Assembly: GCF_008039615.1 (NCBI RefSeq)
Contig: NZ_VDUZ01000075.1
Span: 1-36,174 of the forward strand
Source: Vineibacter terrae
Lineage (GTDB): Bacteria > Pseudomonadota > Alphaproteobacteria > Reyranellales > Reyranellaceae
Direction of reading: 5' to 3'
DNA length: 36,174 nucleotides
Shown: one piece after another, positions 24,881-34,610 of the stretch
How positions within the stretch are numbered: position 1 is the first letter of the stretch
Layout of the letters: each line of letters opens with the position of its first letter
Notes under the pieces: generated by a model
Databases searched by the model: none
The model's input: the letters and a program-made list of their open reading frames with translations, nothing else
Told to the model about the DNA's origin: nothing
Position numbers and translations under genes: made by a program

Positions 24881-25954
24881 ATGGTCATCGTGCTCGGTCA
24901 ATCGGGTGAGCATGCCGTCGCGCCGGCCGAAGGCCTGTGGCTTACGGCCGCCGATGCGCAGCGTGTCACGGGCTGGACGCCCAAGCCGGAAGGCATGTGC
25001 TGCGACGATTCCTGCGTGCCACTGCCGGCCGGCGCCACGCGTCCGGGCCATGTCGATGTCGCTGCCTTCTGGCAGTTTCTGGGCAACCCCGTGCTGCACG
25101 ACGATGCCGGCGAGACCTGGGTGTTGGGCGTCGGCGCCGAGGCCCGCAACACGCAGCTGGCGGGCCTGGAAGCGCCGGACTTCACGCTGCCCGACCTCGA
25201 CGGCGTGCCGCACACGCTCTCGGCGCTGCGCGGCCGCAAGGTGTTCCTGACCACCTGGGCCAGCTGGTGAGGCTGCCGTCTCGACTTGCCCGTGTGGCAG
25301 TTACTGTATGACGAGCTGAAGGACCGCAGCTTCATGGTCGTGGCCGTGGCCGAGGACAGCCGCGGCACGGAGCAGGCGCGCCAATGGATCGAGCAGGCGA
25401 AGACCGCCTACTGGTGCCTGATCGACGCCGACCATTGCGTCGCCGACCTCTACGGCATGGTCAATGTGCCGCAGGCGGTATGGATCGATGAGGCCGGCCG
25501 CGTCGTGCGTCCCGCCGAGACGGCGGGATCGACCGACCATTTCCGCCGCATGGACCTGGCGACGCGCACCATGGCGCCCGAGGATCAGGCGGCACGGCTG
25601 GCGGCGCGCACCGCCTATCTCGGGGCGGTCAAGGACTGGGTGCTGACAGGCAGGCATGCGTTGGCCACGGACGATGCCCGTCGCAAGCAGCCGCGGATCA
25701 CGACGGAAATCGCGCAGGCCCATGCCCATTTCCGGCTCGGCACATGGCTGCGGGCGCATGGCAAGCCGGAGGAGGCCGACCGCCACCTGGCCGAGGCCAG
25801 CCGGCTCCATCCCGACTCGTGGAACATGTGGCGGCAGGCCGCCGATCTCGACGCTGTCGGCAAGGCCGGCGGTCCGGAGTTCTGGGCCCGGGTCAAGGCG
25901 TTGGGTGATCGGCCTTACTACCCGCCACCCGACCTGCCGGGGTTCGGACGCTAG
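24881..25954 (+). CDS. Redoxin (AhpC/TSA-TlpA-like) with in-frame UGA, candidate selenoprotein
   Basis: The coding frame runs from ATG 24881 (GGGAGGGG just upstream; ATG 24878 is also possible) to TAG 25954, with one TGA at 25268-25270. Read as selenocysteine it gives 357 residues with Sec130. Layout: an N-terminal region with CCDDSC (C40, C41, C45); a redoxin domain opening APDFTLPDLDG; the active site WASW-U-GC-R; PVWQLLYDELKDRSFMVVAVAEDS; VPQAVWIDEAG; then a helical, TPR-like tail (HLAEASRLHPDSWNMWRQAADL). Cysteine homologues, as I recall them, read WASWCGCR, so TGA replaces exactly the redox cysteine. A SECIS-like hairpin follows at 25283-25302. The alternative is a nonsense pseudogene, but the 228 downstream codons show no decay. 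Function: thiol or peroxide redox chemistry, inferred. Confidence 0.82.
25283..25302 (+). promoter_or_regulatory. Candidate bacterial SECIS hairpin
   Basis: Starting 13 nt after the UGA, G-A-C pairs with G-U-U (one G.U), one U of 25286-25287 bulges, and UGCC pairs with GGCA around a five-base loop CGUGU (25291-25295). The loop starts 21 nt after the UGA, and its second and third bases are GU. In E. coli fdhF, SelB recognises a bulged U and a loop GU in a near-identical UUGC/GCA hairpin. The match in layout is seen; function is inference. Confidence 0.65.
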
Positions 25955-26012
25955 ACCAGCATCGGATCGTTCACCATGGCAGCCATGCAGGCGAGCGCAG
26001 GCCTTGATAACT

Positions 26013-26035
26013 CTTATGCTCAATATTAGCATAAG
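26013..26035. promoter_or_regulatory. AT-rich 8-bp palindrome upstream of nadE
   Basis: CTTATGCT and AGCATAAG flank CAATATT, about 90 bases before the nadE start. The AT-richness stands out in this genome and fits a repressor operator or a promoter element. I cannot name a regulator. It could also end transcription of the redoxin gene, whose stop is about 60 bases upstream, but no T-run follows. Confidence 0.45.
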
Positions 26036-26126
26036 TAGGTGACATCCTGGTCAATGGTGGCGCGCGGCAGGCCGGTGTATAGCGGCGCGCCATTGTTGCC
26101 GGGCGCTGAGCCTGTAGAGTGAACGG

Positions 26127-27785
26127 ATGACCGACTCGCTGACCATCGCCATCGCCCAGCTCAACCCGACCGTGGGCGACATCGCCGGCAATGTCGCCAA
26201 GGTGCGGACCGCGCGCGCCGAGGCCGCGAAGCTGGGCGCCGACGCCGTGATCTTTTCCGAGCTGGTCCTGTCGGGCTATCCGCCCGAGGACCTGGTGCTC
26301 AAGCCGGCCTTCCAGCGCCGCCTGCACGAGGCCGTGGAGCAGCTGCGTGCCGACACCGCCGACGGTGGCCCGGCCTTGTTCGTCACCACGCCCTGGCGCG
26401 AGGGCGACAGGCTGCACAATGCCGTCCTGCTGCTCGATCGCGGCGAGATCGCTGGCAAGCGCTTCAAGGTCGACCTGCCGAACTACGGCGTGTTCGACGA
26501 GAAGCGCGTGTTCGCACCCGGTCCGATGCCTGGTCCGCTGATCTTCCGCAATGTGCGCATCGGCGTGCCGATCTGCGAGGATATCTGGACTCCTGATGTC
26601 GTCGAATGCATCACCGAGACCGGCGGCGAGCTGATCCTGGTGCCCAACGGCTCGCCCTACGAGGTCGACAAGACCGAGCGGCGCGTGCAGCTGGGTGTGG
26701 CCCGTGTCGTCGAGAGCGGCCTGCCGCTCTGCTACGTCAACCAGGTCGGCGGCCAGGATGAGCTGATCTTCGACGGGGCGTCCTTCGTGATTGGCAGCGA
26801 TCGCGCCTTGCGGGTCGCGTTGCCCAGCTTCCGCGAAGCCGTTGCCGCGACCCATTGGCGCCGCACGGCTGAGGGCAAGTGGGACTGCACGCCGGGCTCG
26901 GTGGCGCCGGCCCTGTCGCGCCTGGAGTCGATCTACCAGGCGATGGTGCTGGGCCTGCGCGATTATGTGAACAAGAACCGTTTCCCGGGCGTCATCATCG
27001 GGCTTTCGGGTGGCATCGATTCGGCGCTGACGGCAGCGGTGGCGGTCGACGCGCTGGGCGCGGACCGGGTGCGCACGGTGATGATGCCGTCGCCCTACAC
27101 CAGCCGCGACAGTTTCGAGGATGCCGCGCAATGCGCCGAGGCGATGGGCATCCGCTACGACATCGTGTCGATCGAGCCGGCGATGAAGGCCTTCAACGAC
27201 ATGCTGCGGCCGGTGTTCGGCAATCGTGCCGCCGACACGACGGAAGAGAACATCCAGGCCCGCGCCCGCGGCATCACCCTGATGGCGCTTTCCAACAAGT
27301 TCGGCCACATGGTGGTGACGACCGGCAACAAGTCGGAGATGGCGGTCGGCTATTCGACGCTCTACGGCGACATGTGCGGCGGCTACAACGCGCTGAAGGA
27401 CGTCTACAAGACGACGGTCTTCGAGCTCAGCCACTGGCGCAATGGGCAGCATCCGGACGGCGCCATGGGACCGGCCGGCTGCGTCATTCCGGAGCGCATC
27501 ATCACCAAGCCGCCGTCGGCCGAGCTCAAGCCCGACCAGAGGGACCAGGACACGCTGCCGCCCTACGACGTGCTCGACAAGATCCTCGAAGGCCTGATCG
27601 AGCGCGACCTTGCCACCGAGGAGCTGGTCGCCGAGGGCTACGATGCGCCCACGGTGCAGCGGGTCTGGCGCATGCTGGAGATGGCTGAATACAAGCGCCG
27701 CCAGGCGCCGCCCGGCGTCAAGATCACCGGCCGCACCATCTCGCGCGATCGCCGCTACCCGATCACCAATGCGTTTCGCGGGTGA
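26127..27785 (+). CDS. nadE: Glutamine-dependent NAD+ synthetase
   Basis: A 552-residue two-domain enzyme. The N-terminal nitrilase-type amidase has the Glu-Lys-Cys triad: E45 in FSELVLSGYPPEDL, K114 in the stretch before LPNYGVFDEKR, and C150 in GVPICEDIW. The C-terminal NAD synthetase carries the ATP PP-loop SGGIDSA (294-300), then VTTGNKSEMAVGYSTLYGDMCGG and KPPSAELKPDQRDQDTLPPYDVLD. It converts deamido-NAD to NAD using ammonia from glutamine. The nicotinate phosphoribosyltransferase upstream supplies the same pathway. The ATG at 26127 has only a weak SD (GAGTGAACGG). Confidence 0.96.
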   Translation: MTDSLTIAIAQLNPTVGDIAGNVAKVRTARAEAAKLGADAVIFSELVLSGYPPEDLVLKPAFQRRLHEAVEQLRADTADGGPALFVTTPWREGDRLHNAVLLLDRGEIAGKRFKVDLPNYGVFDEKRVFAPGPMPGPLIFRNVRIGVPICEDIWTPDVVECITETGGELILVPNGSPYEVDKTERRVQLGVARVVESGLPLCYVNQVGGQDELIFDGASFVIGSDRALRVALPSFREAVAATHWRRTAEGKWDCTPGSVAPALSRLESIYQAMVLGLRDYVNKNRFPGVIIGLSGGIDSALTAAVAVDALGADRVRTVMMPSPYTSRDSFEDAAQCAEAMGIRYDIVSIEPAMKAFNDMLRPVFGNRAADTTEENIQARARGITLMALSNKFGHMVVTTGNKSEMAVGYSTLYGDMCGGYNALKDVYKTTVFELSHWRNGQHPDGAMGPAGCVIPERIITKPPSAELKPDQRDQDTLPPYDVLDKILEGLIERDLATEELVAEGYDAPTVQRVWRMLEMAEYKRRQAPPGVKITGRTISRDRRYPITNAFRG

Positions 27786-27806
27786 ATCGGGTGGCGAAGC
27801 AAGTAT

Positions 27807-27890
27807 GCTTCATGGTGAGCTTGTCGAACCATGAAGCGTTCGCACGGTCGGTCGTGGAGCCTTCATGGTTCGACAAGCTCACCATGAAGG
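27807..27890. repeat. Inverted pair of 29-bp CTTCATGGT repeats (simple form)
   Basis: A 29-bp unit at 27808-27836 is repeated exactly in reverse complement at 27861-27889, with a 24-base spacer. Each unit is itself palindromic at its ends (CTTCATGGT / ACCATGAAG). The pair fills the gap between convergent nadE and Bug genes and could fold into one long hairpin acting as a terminator on both strands. Confidence 0.92.
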
Positions 27891-27908
27891 CTTCTTGCAT
27901 CCGTAGGT

Positions 27909-28892
27909 TCACTCGATCCTTGTACCCGTCGCCTTGATGACCGGCGCCCATTTCGCGATCTCGTCGGTGACGAACTTCGCAGCGCTCGCGGGCGTCGAGT
28001 CGGTGTAGGGCACGGCGGCGATCTGCTCCAGCCCCTTGATCAGGGCTGCGTCGGCCATGATCTTGGCGTAGGCCGCGTGCAGTGTGTCGATCACGGGCTG
28101 CGGCGTGCCCGCCGGCGCCATGATGATGTTGAACGTGTAGGCCTCGTATCCCGGCAGGCCGGCCTCGATGATGGTCGGGATGTCGGGCGCGATGGCGGCG
28201 CGCTTGGCGTGCGCGAAGCCGAGGATGCGCAGCTTGCCGGTGCGATGGTGCTGCAGCGTGGTGCTCACGGTCTCGAACATCCAGGCGACATTGCCGGCCA
28301 GCGTGTCCTGCAGCGCCGGGTTCGAGCCGCGGTAGGGCACGTGCTCGACCTGCAGGCCGCCGGCCATGGTCTTCAGCATCTCGCCGGCGAAATGCGTGAT
28401 GCCGCCGGTGCCCGACGATCCGTAGGAATACTTGCCGGGGTTCTTCTTCATCAGGTCGATCAGGCCGGGCAGCGTGTCCGGCATCGACGGATGCGTGACC
28501 AGCACCAGCGGGTTGACGCAGATCAGCGCCACGGGGGCAAAGTCCTTGACCGGGTCGTAGGGCAGCTTGACGAAGGTCGAGGGATTCGTCGCATGCGTCG
28601 AGGACGTGGCGAACAGCAGCGTGTAGCCGTCGGGCTTGGCCTTGGCGACTTCGGTGCTGCCGATCGAGCCGGCGGCGCCGGCCTTGTTGTCGGCCACGAC
28701 CTGCTGGCCGATCACCGGCGTCAGCTTCTCCGCCACCATGCGGCCGATGATGTCGGTCGGCCCGGCCGGTGGAAACGGGATCACCAGCCGCACCGGCCGG
28801 TCCGGGTACTTGGCCTGGGCGCGGCCGGCCGCCGGTGCCGTCAATGTCGTTGCGAAGCCGGCCATCAGGCCCAGGACGTCGCGGCGTTGCAT
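27909..28892 (-). CDS. Bug/TctC-family periplasmic solute-binding protein (orphan, second copy)
   Basis: A 327-residue receptor with a twin-arginine-like leader ([27 protein letters not shown]). Family blocks are [49 protein letters not shown] and [18 protein letters not shown]. It probably captures a carboxylate in the periplasm. It is only distantly similar to the copy at 7311-8318. No transporter membrane subunits are nearby. A G-rich SD (GGGGGGAA) precedes the ATG. It diverges from gltX. Confidence 0.93.
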   Translation of the reverse strand: MQRRDVLGLMAGFATTLTAPAAGRAQAKYPDRPVRLVIPFPPAGPTDIIGRMVAEKLTPVIGQQVVADNKAGAAGSIGSTEVAKAKPDGYTLLFATSSTHATNPSTFVKLPYDPVKDFAPVALICVNPLVLVTHPSMPDTLPGLIDLMKKNPGKYSYGSSGTGGITHFAGEMLKTMAGGLQVEHVPYRGSNPALQDTLAGNVAWMFETVSTTLQHHRTGKLRILGFAHAKRAAIAPDIPTIIEAGLPGYEAYTFNIIMAPAGTPQPVIDTLHAAYAKIMADAALIKGLEQIAAVPYTDSTPASAAKFVTDEIAKWAPVIKATGTRIE

Positions 28893-29034
28893 GTCGGGTT
28901 CCCCCCTGTCGTTGTGTTGCAGGGAGGTTAGGCATGCTCCCGGCGTGCGGCAAGCTAGCCGATGCCGGGCGCCCTTGCCTCATCGGGGTGAAACGGGCAT
29001 CAAGACGCCCCTGCCCGCATTCGTCAGTGACGCC

Positions 29035-30378
29035 GTGAGCTTGCCCCCTATCGTCCGCTTCGCGCCCAGCCCCACCGGACGGCTGCACGTCGGCAATGTG
29101 CGCACGGCGCTGTTCAACTGGCTGTTCGCGCGCCGGCATGGCGGCAGCTTCGTGCTGCGGCTTGATGATACCGACCGCGAGCGGTCGACCGAGACCTTCG
29201 CCCAGGCGATCCAGGACGACCTGCGTTGGCTGGGAATGGACTGGGACCGGCTGGAGCGGCAGTCGCTGCGCTTCGCCGCCTACGACGGCGCCCGCGACCG
29301 GCTGATCGCGGGGCGCCGTCTCTATCCCTGCTATGAGACGCCGGAGGAGCTGGAGTTCCGGCGCAAGCGCCTGCTGGCGCAGGGTCGGCCGCCGGTCTAC
29401 GACCGCGCCGCGCTGCGGCTCTCGGATGCCGATCGGGCGCGGCTGGAGGCGGAAGGCCGCAAGCCGCACTGGCGGTTCATGCTCGAGCCCGGCGATGTGC
29501 GCTGGGACGACCTGGCCCGCGGCGCGCAGCATATTGACGAATCGAGCCAGAGCGATCCGGTGCTGATCCGTGCCGACGGCACGTACCTCTACACGCTGCC
29601 GTCGGTCGTCGACGACATCGATTTCAACATCACGCATGTGATCCGGGGCGAGGATCACGTCACCAACACGGGTACGCAGATCCAGCTTTTCCGGGCTTTG
29701 GGTGCCGAGCCGCCGGTCTTCGCCCACCTGCCGCTGTTGTTGGGTGCCGACGGCAGGAGCCTCAGCAAGCGGCTGGGCTCGCTGTCGCTGGCCGACCTGC
29801 GGGCACAGGGGATCGAGCCGCTCGCGGTCTGGGCGCTGCTGGCGCGTCTGGGCACCGCCGATCCTGTCGAGCCCGTGGACAGCCTGCAGCCGCTGGTCGA
29901 TGGCGTCGATTTCGCGCGTGTCGGGCGGGCGCCGGCGCGCTTCGCCGAGGATGAGCTGCGGACGTTGAGCCAGCGCACGGTGCATGGCCTGCCGTTCGCC
30001 GTGGCGCGGCCGCGCCTGGACGATGCGGCAGCCAGCCTGGGGGAGGCGTTCTGGATGGCGGTGCGCGGCAACCTCGCGCAGGTGGCGGATGCCGCCGGCT
30101 GGGTGCCGGTGGTGCAGGGGCCACTGCAGCCCATGGTCGAGGGTCCCGGCTTCCTGGCTCAGGCAGCCGAAGTGCTGCCGCCCGATCCATGGGGCGACGC
30201 CACATGGAAGGCCTGGACGGCGGCATTGGCGGCCCGCTCGGGCCGCAAGGGGCGGGCGCTGTTCCATCCGCTGCGTCTGGCGCTCACGGCGCGCGAGCAG
30301 GGGCCTGAAATGGCGAGGCTCCTGCCGCTGATCGGTCGCGACCGCGTCCTGGCGCGCCTGCGGGGCGAGACCGCTTAG
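29035..30378 (+). CDS. gltX: Glutamate--tRNA ligase
   Basis: A 447-residue class I aminoacyl-tRNA synthetase. The HIGH-type motif is [11 protein letters not shown] (11-21), followed by [27 protein letters not shown] and the KMSKS-type SLSKR (K245). The C-terminal anticodon-binding domain is of normal length. It charges tRNA-Glu; in bacteria lacking GlnRS it may also misacylate tRNA-Gln for later amidation. Start: the conserved N-terminus begins at [10 protein letters not shown], so GTG 29035 (or TTG 29041) is the best choice, with a poor SD. Any upstream extension would overlap the divergent Bug gene. Confidence 0.94.
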   Translation: MSLPPIVRFAPSPTGRLHVGNVRTALFNWLFARRHGGSFVLRLDDTDRERSTETFAQAIQDDLRWLGMDWDRLERQSLRFAAYDGARDRLIAGRRLYPCYETPEELEFRRKRLLAQGRPPVYDRAALRLSDADRARLEAEGRKPHWRFMLEPGDVRWDDLARGAQHIDESSQSDPVLIRADGTYLYTLPSVVDDIDFNITHVIRGEDHVTNTGTQIQLFRALGAEPPVFAHLPLLLGADGRSLSKRLGSLSLADLRAQGIEPLAVWALLARLGTADPVEPVDSLQPLVDGVDFARVGRAPARFAEDELRTLSQRTVHGLPFAVARPRLDDAAASLGEAFWMAVRGNLAQVADAAGWVPVVQGPLQPMVEGPGFLAQAAEVLPPDPWGDATWKAWTAALAARSGRKGRALFHPLRLALTAREQGPEMARLLPLIGRDRVLARLRGETA

Positions 30379-30424
30379 GAGCGGTTCTCCTGCATCTCTT
30401 GCCTTGCTGCGCTCCGAGCATGTG

Positions 30425-30459
30425 AACCTGTCCTTCCCCCTTCGGGGGAAGGACAGGTT
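30425..30459 (+). terminator. 16-bp perfect hairpin downstream of gltX
   Basis: Arms 30425-30440 and 30444-30459 are exact reverse complements (AACCTGTCCTTCCCCC and complement) around a TTC loop, 46 bases after the gltX stop. A very stable structure; only TTT follows at its end, so it may terminate or protect the gltX message. It shares its core with the hairpin at 20183-20203. Confidence 0.6.
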
Positions 30460-30492
30460 TGGAAGGGTCGGGACAATCGTGGCAATAAGCTC

Positions 30493-30521
30493 CTGTCATT
30501 GTGCGGGGCGGGTGCTATAAG
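30493..30521 (+). promoter_or_regulatory. Likely sigma70-type promoter for cysS
   Basis: CTGTCA (30493-30498, four of six matches to TTGACA) and TATAAG (30516-30521, five of six to TATAAT) are spaced exactly 17 bases. It lies after the gltX hairpin and about 130 bases before the cysS start, leaving a leader of about 125 nt. Confidence 0.5.
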
Positions 30522-30652
30522 GTGTCCCCATGATCGCTATGGTCTTCCACTCCCGGCGCTCGCCTGCGGCCAGCGCGCGATGTATGTGAGTCGCCGGCCG
30601 CTCGTGGCCGATCGATCACGCATGCCATCGTCTTTCCGGGAGTGAGGGGGCC

Positions 30653-32032
<1,380 letters not shown>

Positions 32033-32073
32033 TCTCGACTCTGTTCCCGCGCCGATACGCCGGGCAGCGTCTC

Positions 32074-33036
32074 ATGACGGACGTGATCTCGCGACTCGGA
32101 GTGCGATGTCTTGGCCTGAAGCTTATGACCGCGGCGCTGGTTGCGGCCATCGCTGGCCTCACGACCACGCTGCACCGGGCGCTGGCGCAGGTCGGCGCGC
32201 CGGTGGCATGTCCGGGCGTGTCCGATCTGCTGCGCATCGCGCCCAGCCAGGACGTGCACCTGGATGTCCTCTCCTACAGGGTGGGCGCGCTCACGCAGCG
32301 GCTGCATCTGTGCAGCAAGAGGATCGGCGATGACTGGTTCGACCCGGCGGAGGAAGGCCGGCGGCGGGCGATGGGCCTGATGTTCGAGTGGGTCGGCGCA
32401 TTCGGCTGCGCGCTGACAGAATATGCCTCGGCGCCGTCGGTTCTGGGGCGGCCGCTTGGCGGGCCGCGTGCCAGCTACCTGCGCGAAGCGGCCCAGCTCG
32501 AAGCCCTCAAAGATTCCTACGAAGCCGAGGCCGACCTGCGGGAGTCGACGCCGCTGGATCATTTCCGCGCCGTGCAGCTGCTGGCGAAGATCCAGTCGCG
32601 ATGGAACAAATCGACCGACGCTGATCGAGCCGAGCTCGTCGCGCGCGAGGCCGGTGGTGATCCCAATGCGGCGATCGCGCTTGCGACGCTTGCGCTCACC
32701 GCCGATGCGGGGCCGGCCGACATCGGGCTGGCCCTCGCGCTGCTGCGGAAGGCAACGCAGCTCGGCAGTGTCCAGGCGCCGCTGATGGGCGCGCAGTACG
32801 CGGCGATGGCATCGCGCAGCGCCGATGCCGCCGGCGGCAGCAACCGATACAGGCAGCTCGAGCGGGACTTCCTGGCCACGGCTGCGTATCGCGGCAGCGC
32901 GGACGCCATGGCACAGATGCTGCCGCTGCTGCTGCGCAGCGGCAACGCCGACGACGCAACAGCCTATGTGTTCTGGGTCACGCAGCAGCGTGGCATCATG
33001 CGCGATATGCACGAGATCAGGAGCGCCTGCCTGTGA
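32074..33036 (+). CDS. Uncharacterised exported protein, helical repeat-like
   Basis: A 320-residue protein with an N-terminal hydrophobic segment (LMTAALVAAIAGLTTTLHRALA, about 17-38) that may be a signal peptide with an extended N-region; ATG 32125 would give a more normal one. The middle and C-terminal parts are alanine/leucine-rich helices with Sel1/TPR-like spacing (GDPNAAIALATLALTADAGPADIGLALALLRKATQLGSVQAPL). Cysteines lie in PVACPG, LHLCSK and FGCAL. I do not recognise the family. Its stop overlaps the next gene's GTG start, so the two are probably translated together. It follows cysS by 41 bases. Confidence 0.72.
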   Translation: MTDVISRLGVRCLGLKLMTAALVAAIAGLTTTLHRALAQVGAPVACPGVSDLLRIAPSQDVHLDVLSYRVGALTQRLHLCSKRIGDDWFDPAEEGRRRAMGLMFEWVGAFGCALTEYASAPSVLGRPLGGPRASYLREAAQLEALKDSYEAEADLRESTPLDHFRAVQLLAKIQSRWNKSTDADRAELVAREAGGDPNAAIALATLALTADAGPADIGLALALLRKATQLGSVQAPLMGAQYAAMASRSADAAGGSNRYRQLERDFLATAAYRGSADAMAQMLPLLLRSGNADDATAYVFWVTQQRGIMRDMHEIRSACL

Positions 33037-33695
33037 CGGGTCGTGAGGTGCGGCGCCGGGATCCGGCCATCACACGGGCCTATCATCTCGCCGAGACCGA
33101 CAACTGGTCGTCGATCCAGGCGCACGGCCTGTTGAGCGCGCAGGCGCTGCTGCAGCTCGCCGGCAGCACGCAGGCCGACCGCGATCGCGTCACGCGCCAT
33201 CGCGCGGCGCGGACCGTGCTGTCGAACGGCATCGTGGTGCGCGACCAGGGACCGATGCCGCCGGCTGCCCTGCAGCGGTGCCTGCGCGGCATGACGCCGG
33301 TCCAATGGTACGCCCTGTTGAACACCAAGGTGTTCTTCTGGATCGACGTCGAGCGCCTGAACCGTCACCTGCATGCCTGTCGGCGTCATCCGCAGATCGT
33401 CATGGTGCTCGATGCCGGCCGCCTGCTGGAACGGCACGCCGTGCGTGCGGCTGTCTCGCCGTTCAACACCGGCAATGCCCGCCGCCGTCCGGCGCCGCGG
33501 GGGCGCGAGACGTTCGTCCCCTACGCGACGTGGCTGGAGTCGGGTTGGCTGCATGAGACGTCGGGGCTGGGGACGTCGGCGCGTGCGCGCAGCCATCCGC
33601 CGGCCGAGCTGACCGTCGACCGCGCCGTGCCCGATGCCATGGACTTCGTGATCGACGTTCGCTTCCCCGGCAAGGGTGAAAGCGTCGATGCCTGA
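33033..33695 (+). CDS. Uncharacterised protein with a DarT-like N-terminal motif (DUF7002-like)
   Basis: A 220-residue protein, GTG start overlapping the preceding stop as GTGA. The N-terminal AYHLAETDNWSSIQAHGLLSAQALL (from residue 16) resembles the NAD-site opening of ADP-ribosyltransferases of the DarT/RNA 2'-phosphotransferase type (H-x-T/A...N-x-x-I-x-x-x-GL). It continues with QWYALLNTKVFFWIDVERLNRHL and SPFNTGNARRRPAPRG. I believe homologues are annotated as DUF7002, but the enzymatic assignment is inference. No signal peptide, so cytoplasmic. Its partner is an exported protein of unknown function. The stop abuts the convergent hydrolase stop with no gap. Confidence 0.72.
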   Translation: MTGREVRRRDPAITRAYHLAETDNWSSIQAHGLLSAQALLQLAGSTQADRDRVTRHRAARTVLSNGIVVRDQGPMPPAALQRCLRGMTPVQWYALLNTKVFFWIDVERLNRHLHACRRHPQIVMVLDAGRLLERHAVRAAVSPFNTGNARRRPAPRGRETFVPYATWLESGWLHETSGLGTSARARSHPPAELTVDRAVPDAMDFVIDVRFPGKGESVDA

Positions 33696-34481
33696 CTATT
33701 TCTGGGCGAGGAACATCTCGATCGCGGCCGCGACGGCTTGCGGCTGGTCGAGATAGGCGAGGTGGCCGGCGCCGGCGATGGTCTGGACCTGGCCCTGCCC
33801 CTTGATGCTCGCCGCGATCGTGTGCGCGTAGCTCGTCGGCATGATCGGGTCATTGTCGCCCCACAGGACCAAGGTCGGCGCCTCGATCAGGGGCAGCCGC
33901 TTGGCGAGCTGGGTGTTGCCCAGCGGCCAGAGCGCGCGTGCCGCCGCCTCGCTGGCGCGGGTCATCTCGATCGGCCACTCGATCGAGTTGGCGCCCTCGG
34001 GGATCGCGACCAGCTGCCTCCAGTTGTCCGGCTCGGCGCACATCAGCCCGGCGACGTTGTCGGCGCGCTGCGCCCAGGGATCGGTGGCGGGATCCTTCTC
34101 GTCGAACAGCCCGAACGGGGCCATCAGCACCAGGCGCTTCACCAGGCCGGGGAAGATCGCCGCCATGTCGGCGGCAAAGGCGCCGCCCACTGAGCTGCCG
34201 ACGAGATCGGCACCGGCAAGGTCCGCCCGCTGCAGGAGCTGCCGGACCGCGATCACCCAGTCGAGGTGGTTGTCGAGCACGGTGTGGCCGGTGGCGCCGG
34301 GGAAGCCCGGCAGCGACGGCACGATCACGGTCCGCTTTTCGGCAAGCTTGTCCAGAAAGGGGACCCAGCGCGGCAGGCCGCCGAAGCCGGCGAGGAAGCC
34401 CAGCTTCGGGCCGTTGCCCTTGCGCCACACGCGACAGGGAAAGCCGTTGACGTCGACCGTCAGCGTCTGCGGTTCGTTCAC
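33696..34481 (-). CDS. Alpha/beta hydrolase
   Basis: A 261-residue alpha/beta hydrolase. The nucleophile elbow is GSSVGG, the acid lies in LWGDNDPIMP and the base histidine in GAGHLAYLD. Substrate unknown. I chose GTG 34481 because GGAG lies six bases upstream and the open frame above it (to GTG 34511) runs into a palindromic repeat. It lies downstream of, and in the same direction as, the LLM flavin oxidoreductase. Such pairs often act in sequence (oxygenation, then hydrolysis), but the repeat between them may separate transcription. Confidence 0.87.
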   Translation of the reverse strand: MNEPQTLTVDVNGFPCRVWRKGNGPKLGFLAGFGGLPRWVPFLDKLAEKRTVIVPSLPGFPGATGHTVLDNHLDWVIAVRQLLQRADLAGADLVGSSVGGAFAADMAAIFPGLVKRLVLMAPFGLFDEKDPATDPWAQRADNVAGLMCAEPDNWRQLVAIPEGANSIEWPIEMTRASEAAARALWPLGNTQLAKRLPLIEAPTLVLWGDNDPIMPTSYAHTIAASIKGQGQVQTIAGAGHLAYLDQPQAVAAAIEMFLAQK

Positions 34482-34501
34482 GAGATACTCCAGGTTGTCC
34501 G

Positions 34502-34596
34502 GTCGGGCCACGCCGCTCCAGCGGCGCTCATACCGACAGCGCGCGATCCGTATGCCGGCCGGCTGATGATGCGCCGCTGGAGCGGCGCGGCCCGAC
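34502..34596. repeat. Large palindrome with 26-bp arms (GTCGGGCC family, copy 2)
   Basis: Arms 34502-34527 and 34571-34596 pair with a single mismatch (GTCGGGCC-A/G-CGCCGCTCCAG type). The arms are variants of those at 11542-11620, with compensating changes that keep the stem. The loop is 43 bases. The element lies between the LLM oxidoreductase stop and the hydrolase start. Confidence 0.9.
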
Positions 34597-34610
34597 CGAC
34601 GACGATGCCG

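Noticed and set aside
25268-25270. Treating the redoxin as two separate genes or a plain pseudogene
   Set aside because: The parts are in the same frame and complementary parts of one domain. The second part would have to start at TTG 25286 without a ribosome site and without the redox centre, and the downstream codons show no decay. Recoding explains the data better, though a fresh nonsense mutation is not formally excluded.
28636-29034. Long N-terminal extension of GltX
   Set aside because: The extension is antisense to the Bug receptor gene, and conserved GltX sequence starts only at [10 protein letters not shown].
27763-30267. 834-codon reverse open frame spanning the Bug receptor and gltX
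   Set aside because: It is out of frame with the real Bug gene and antisense to gltX; the real genes carry conserved motifs.
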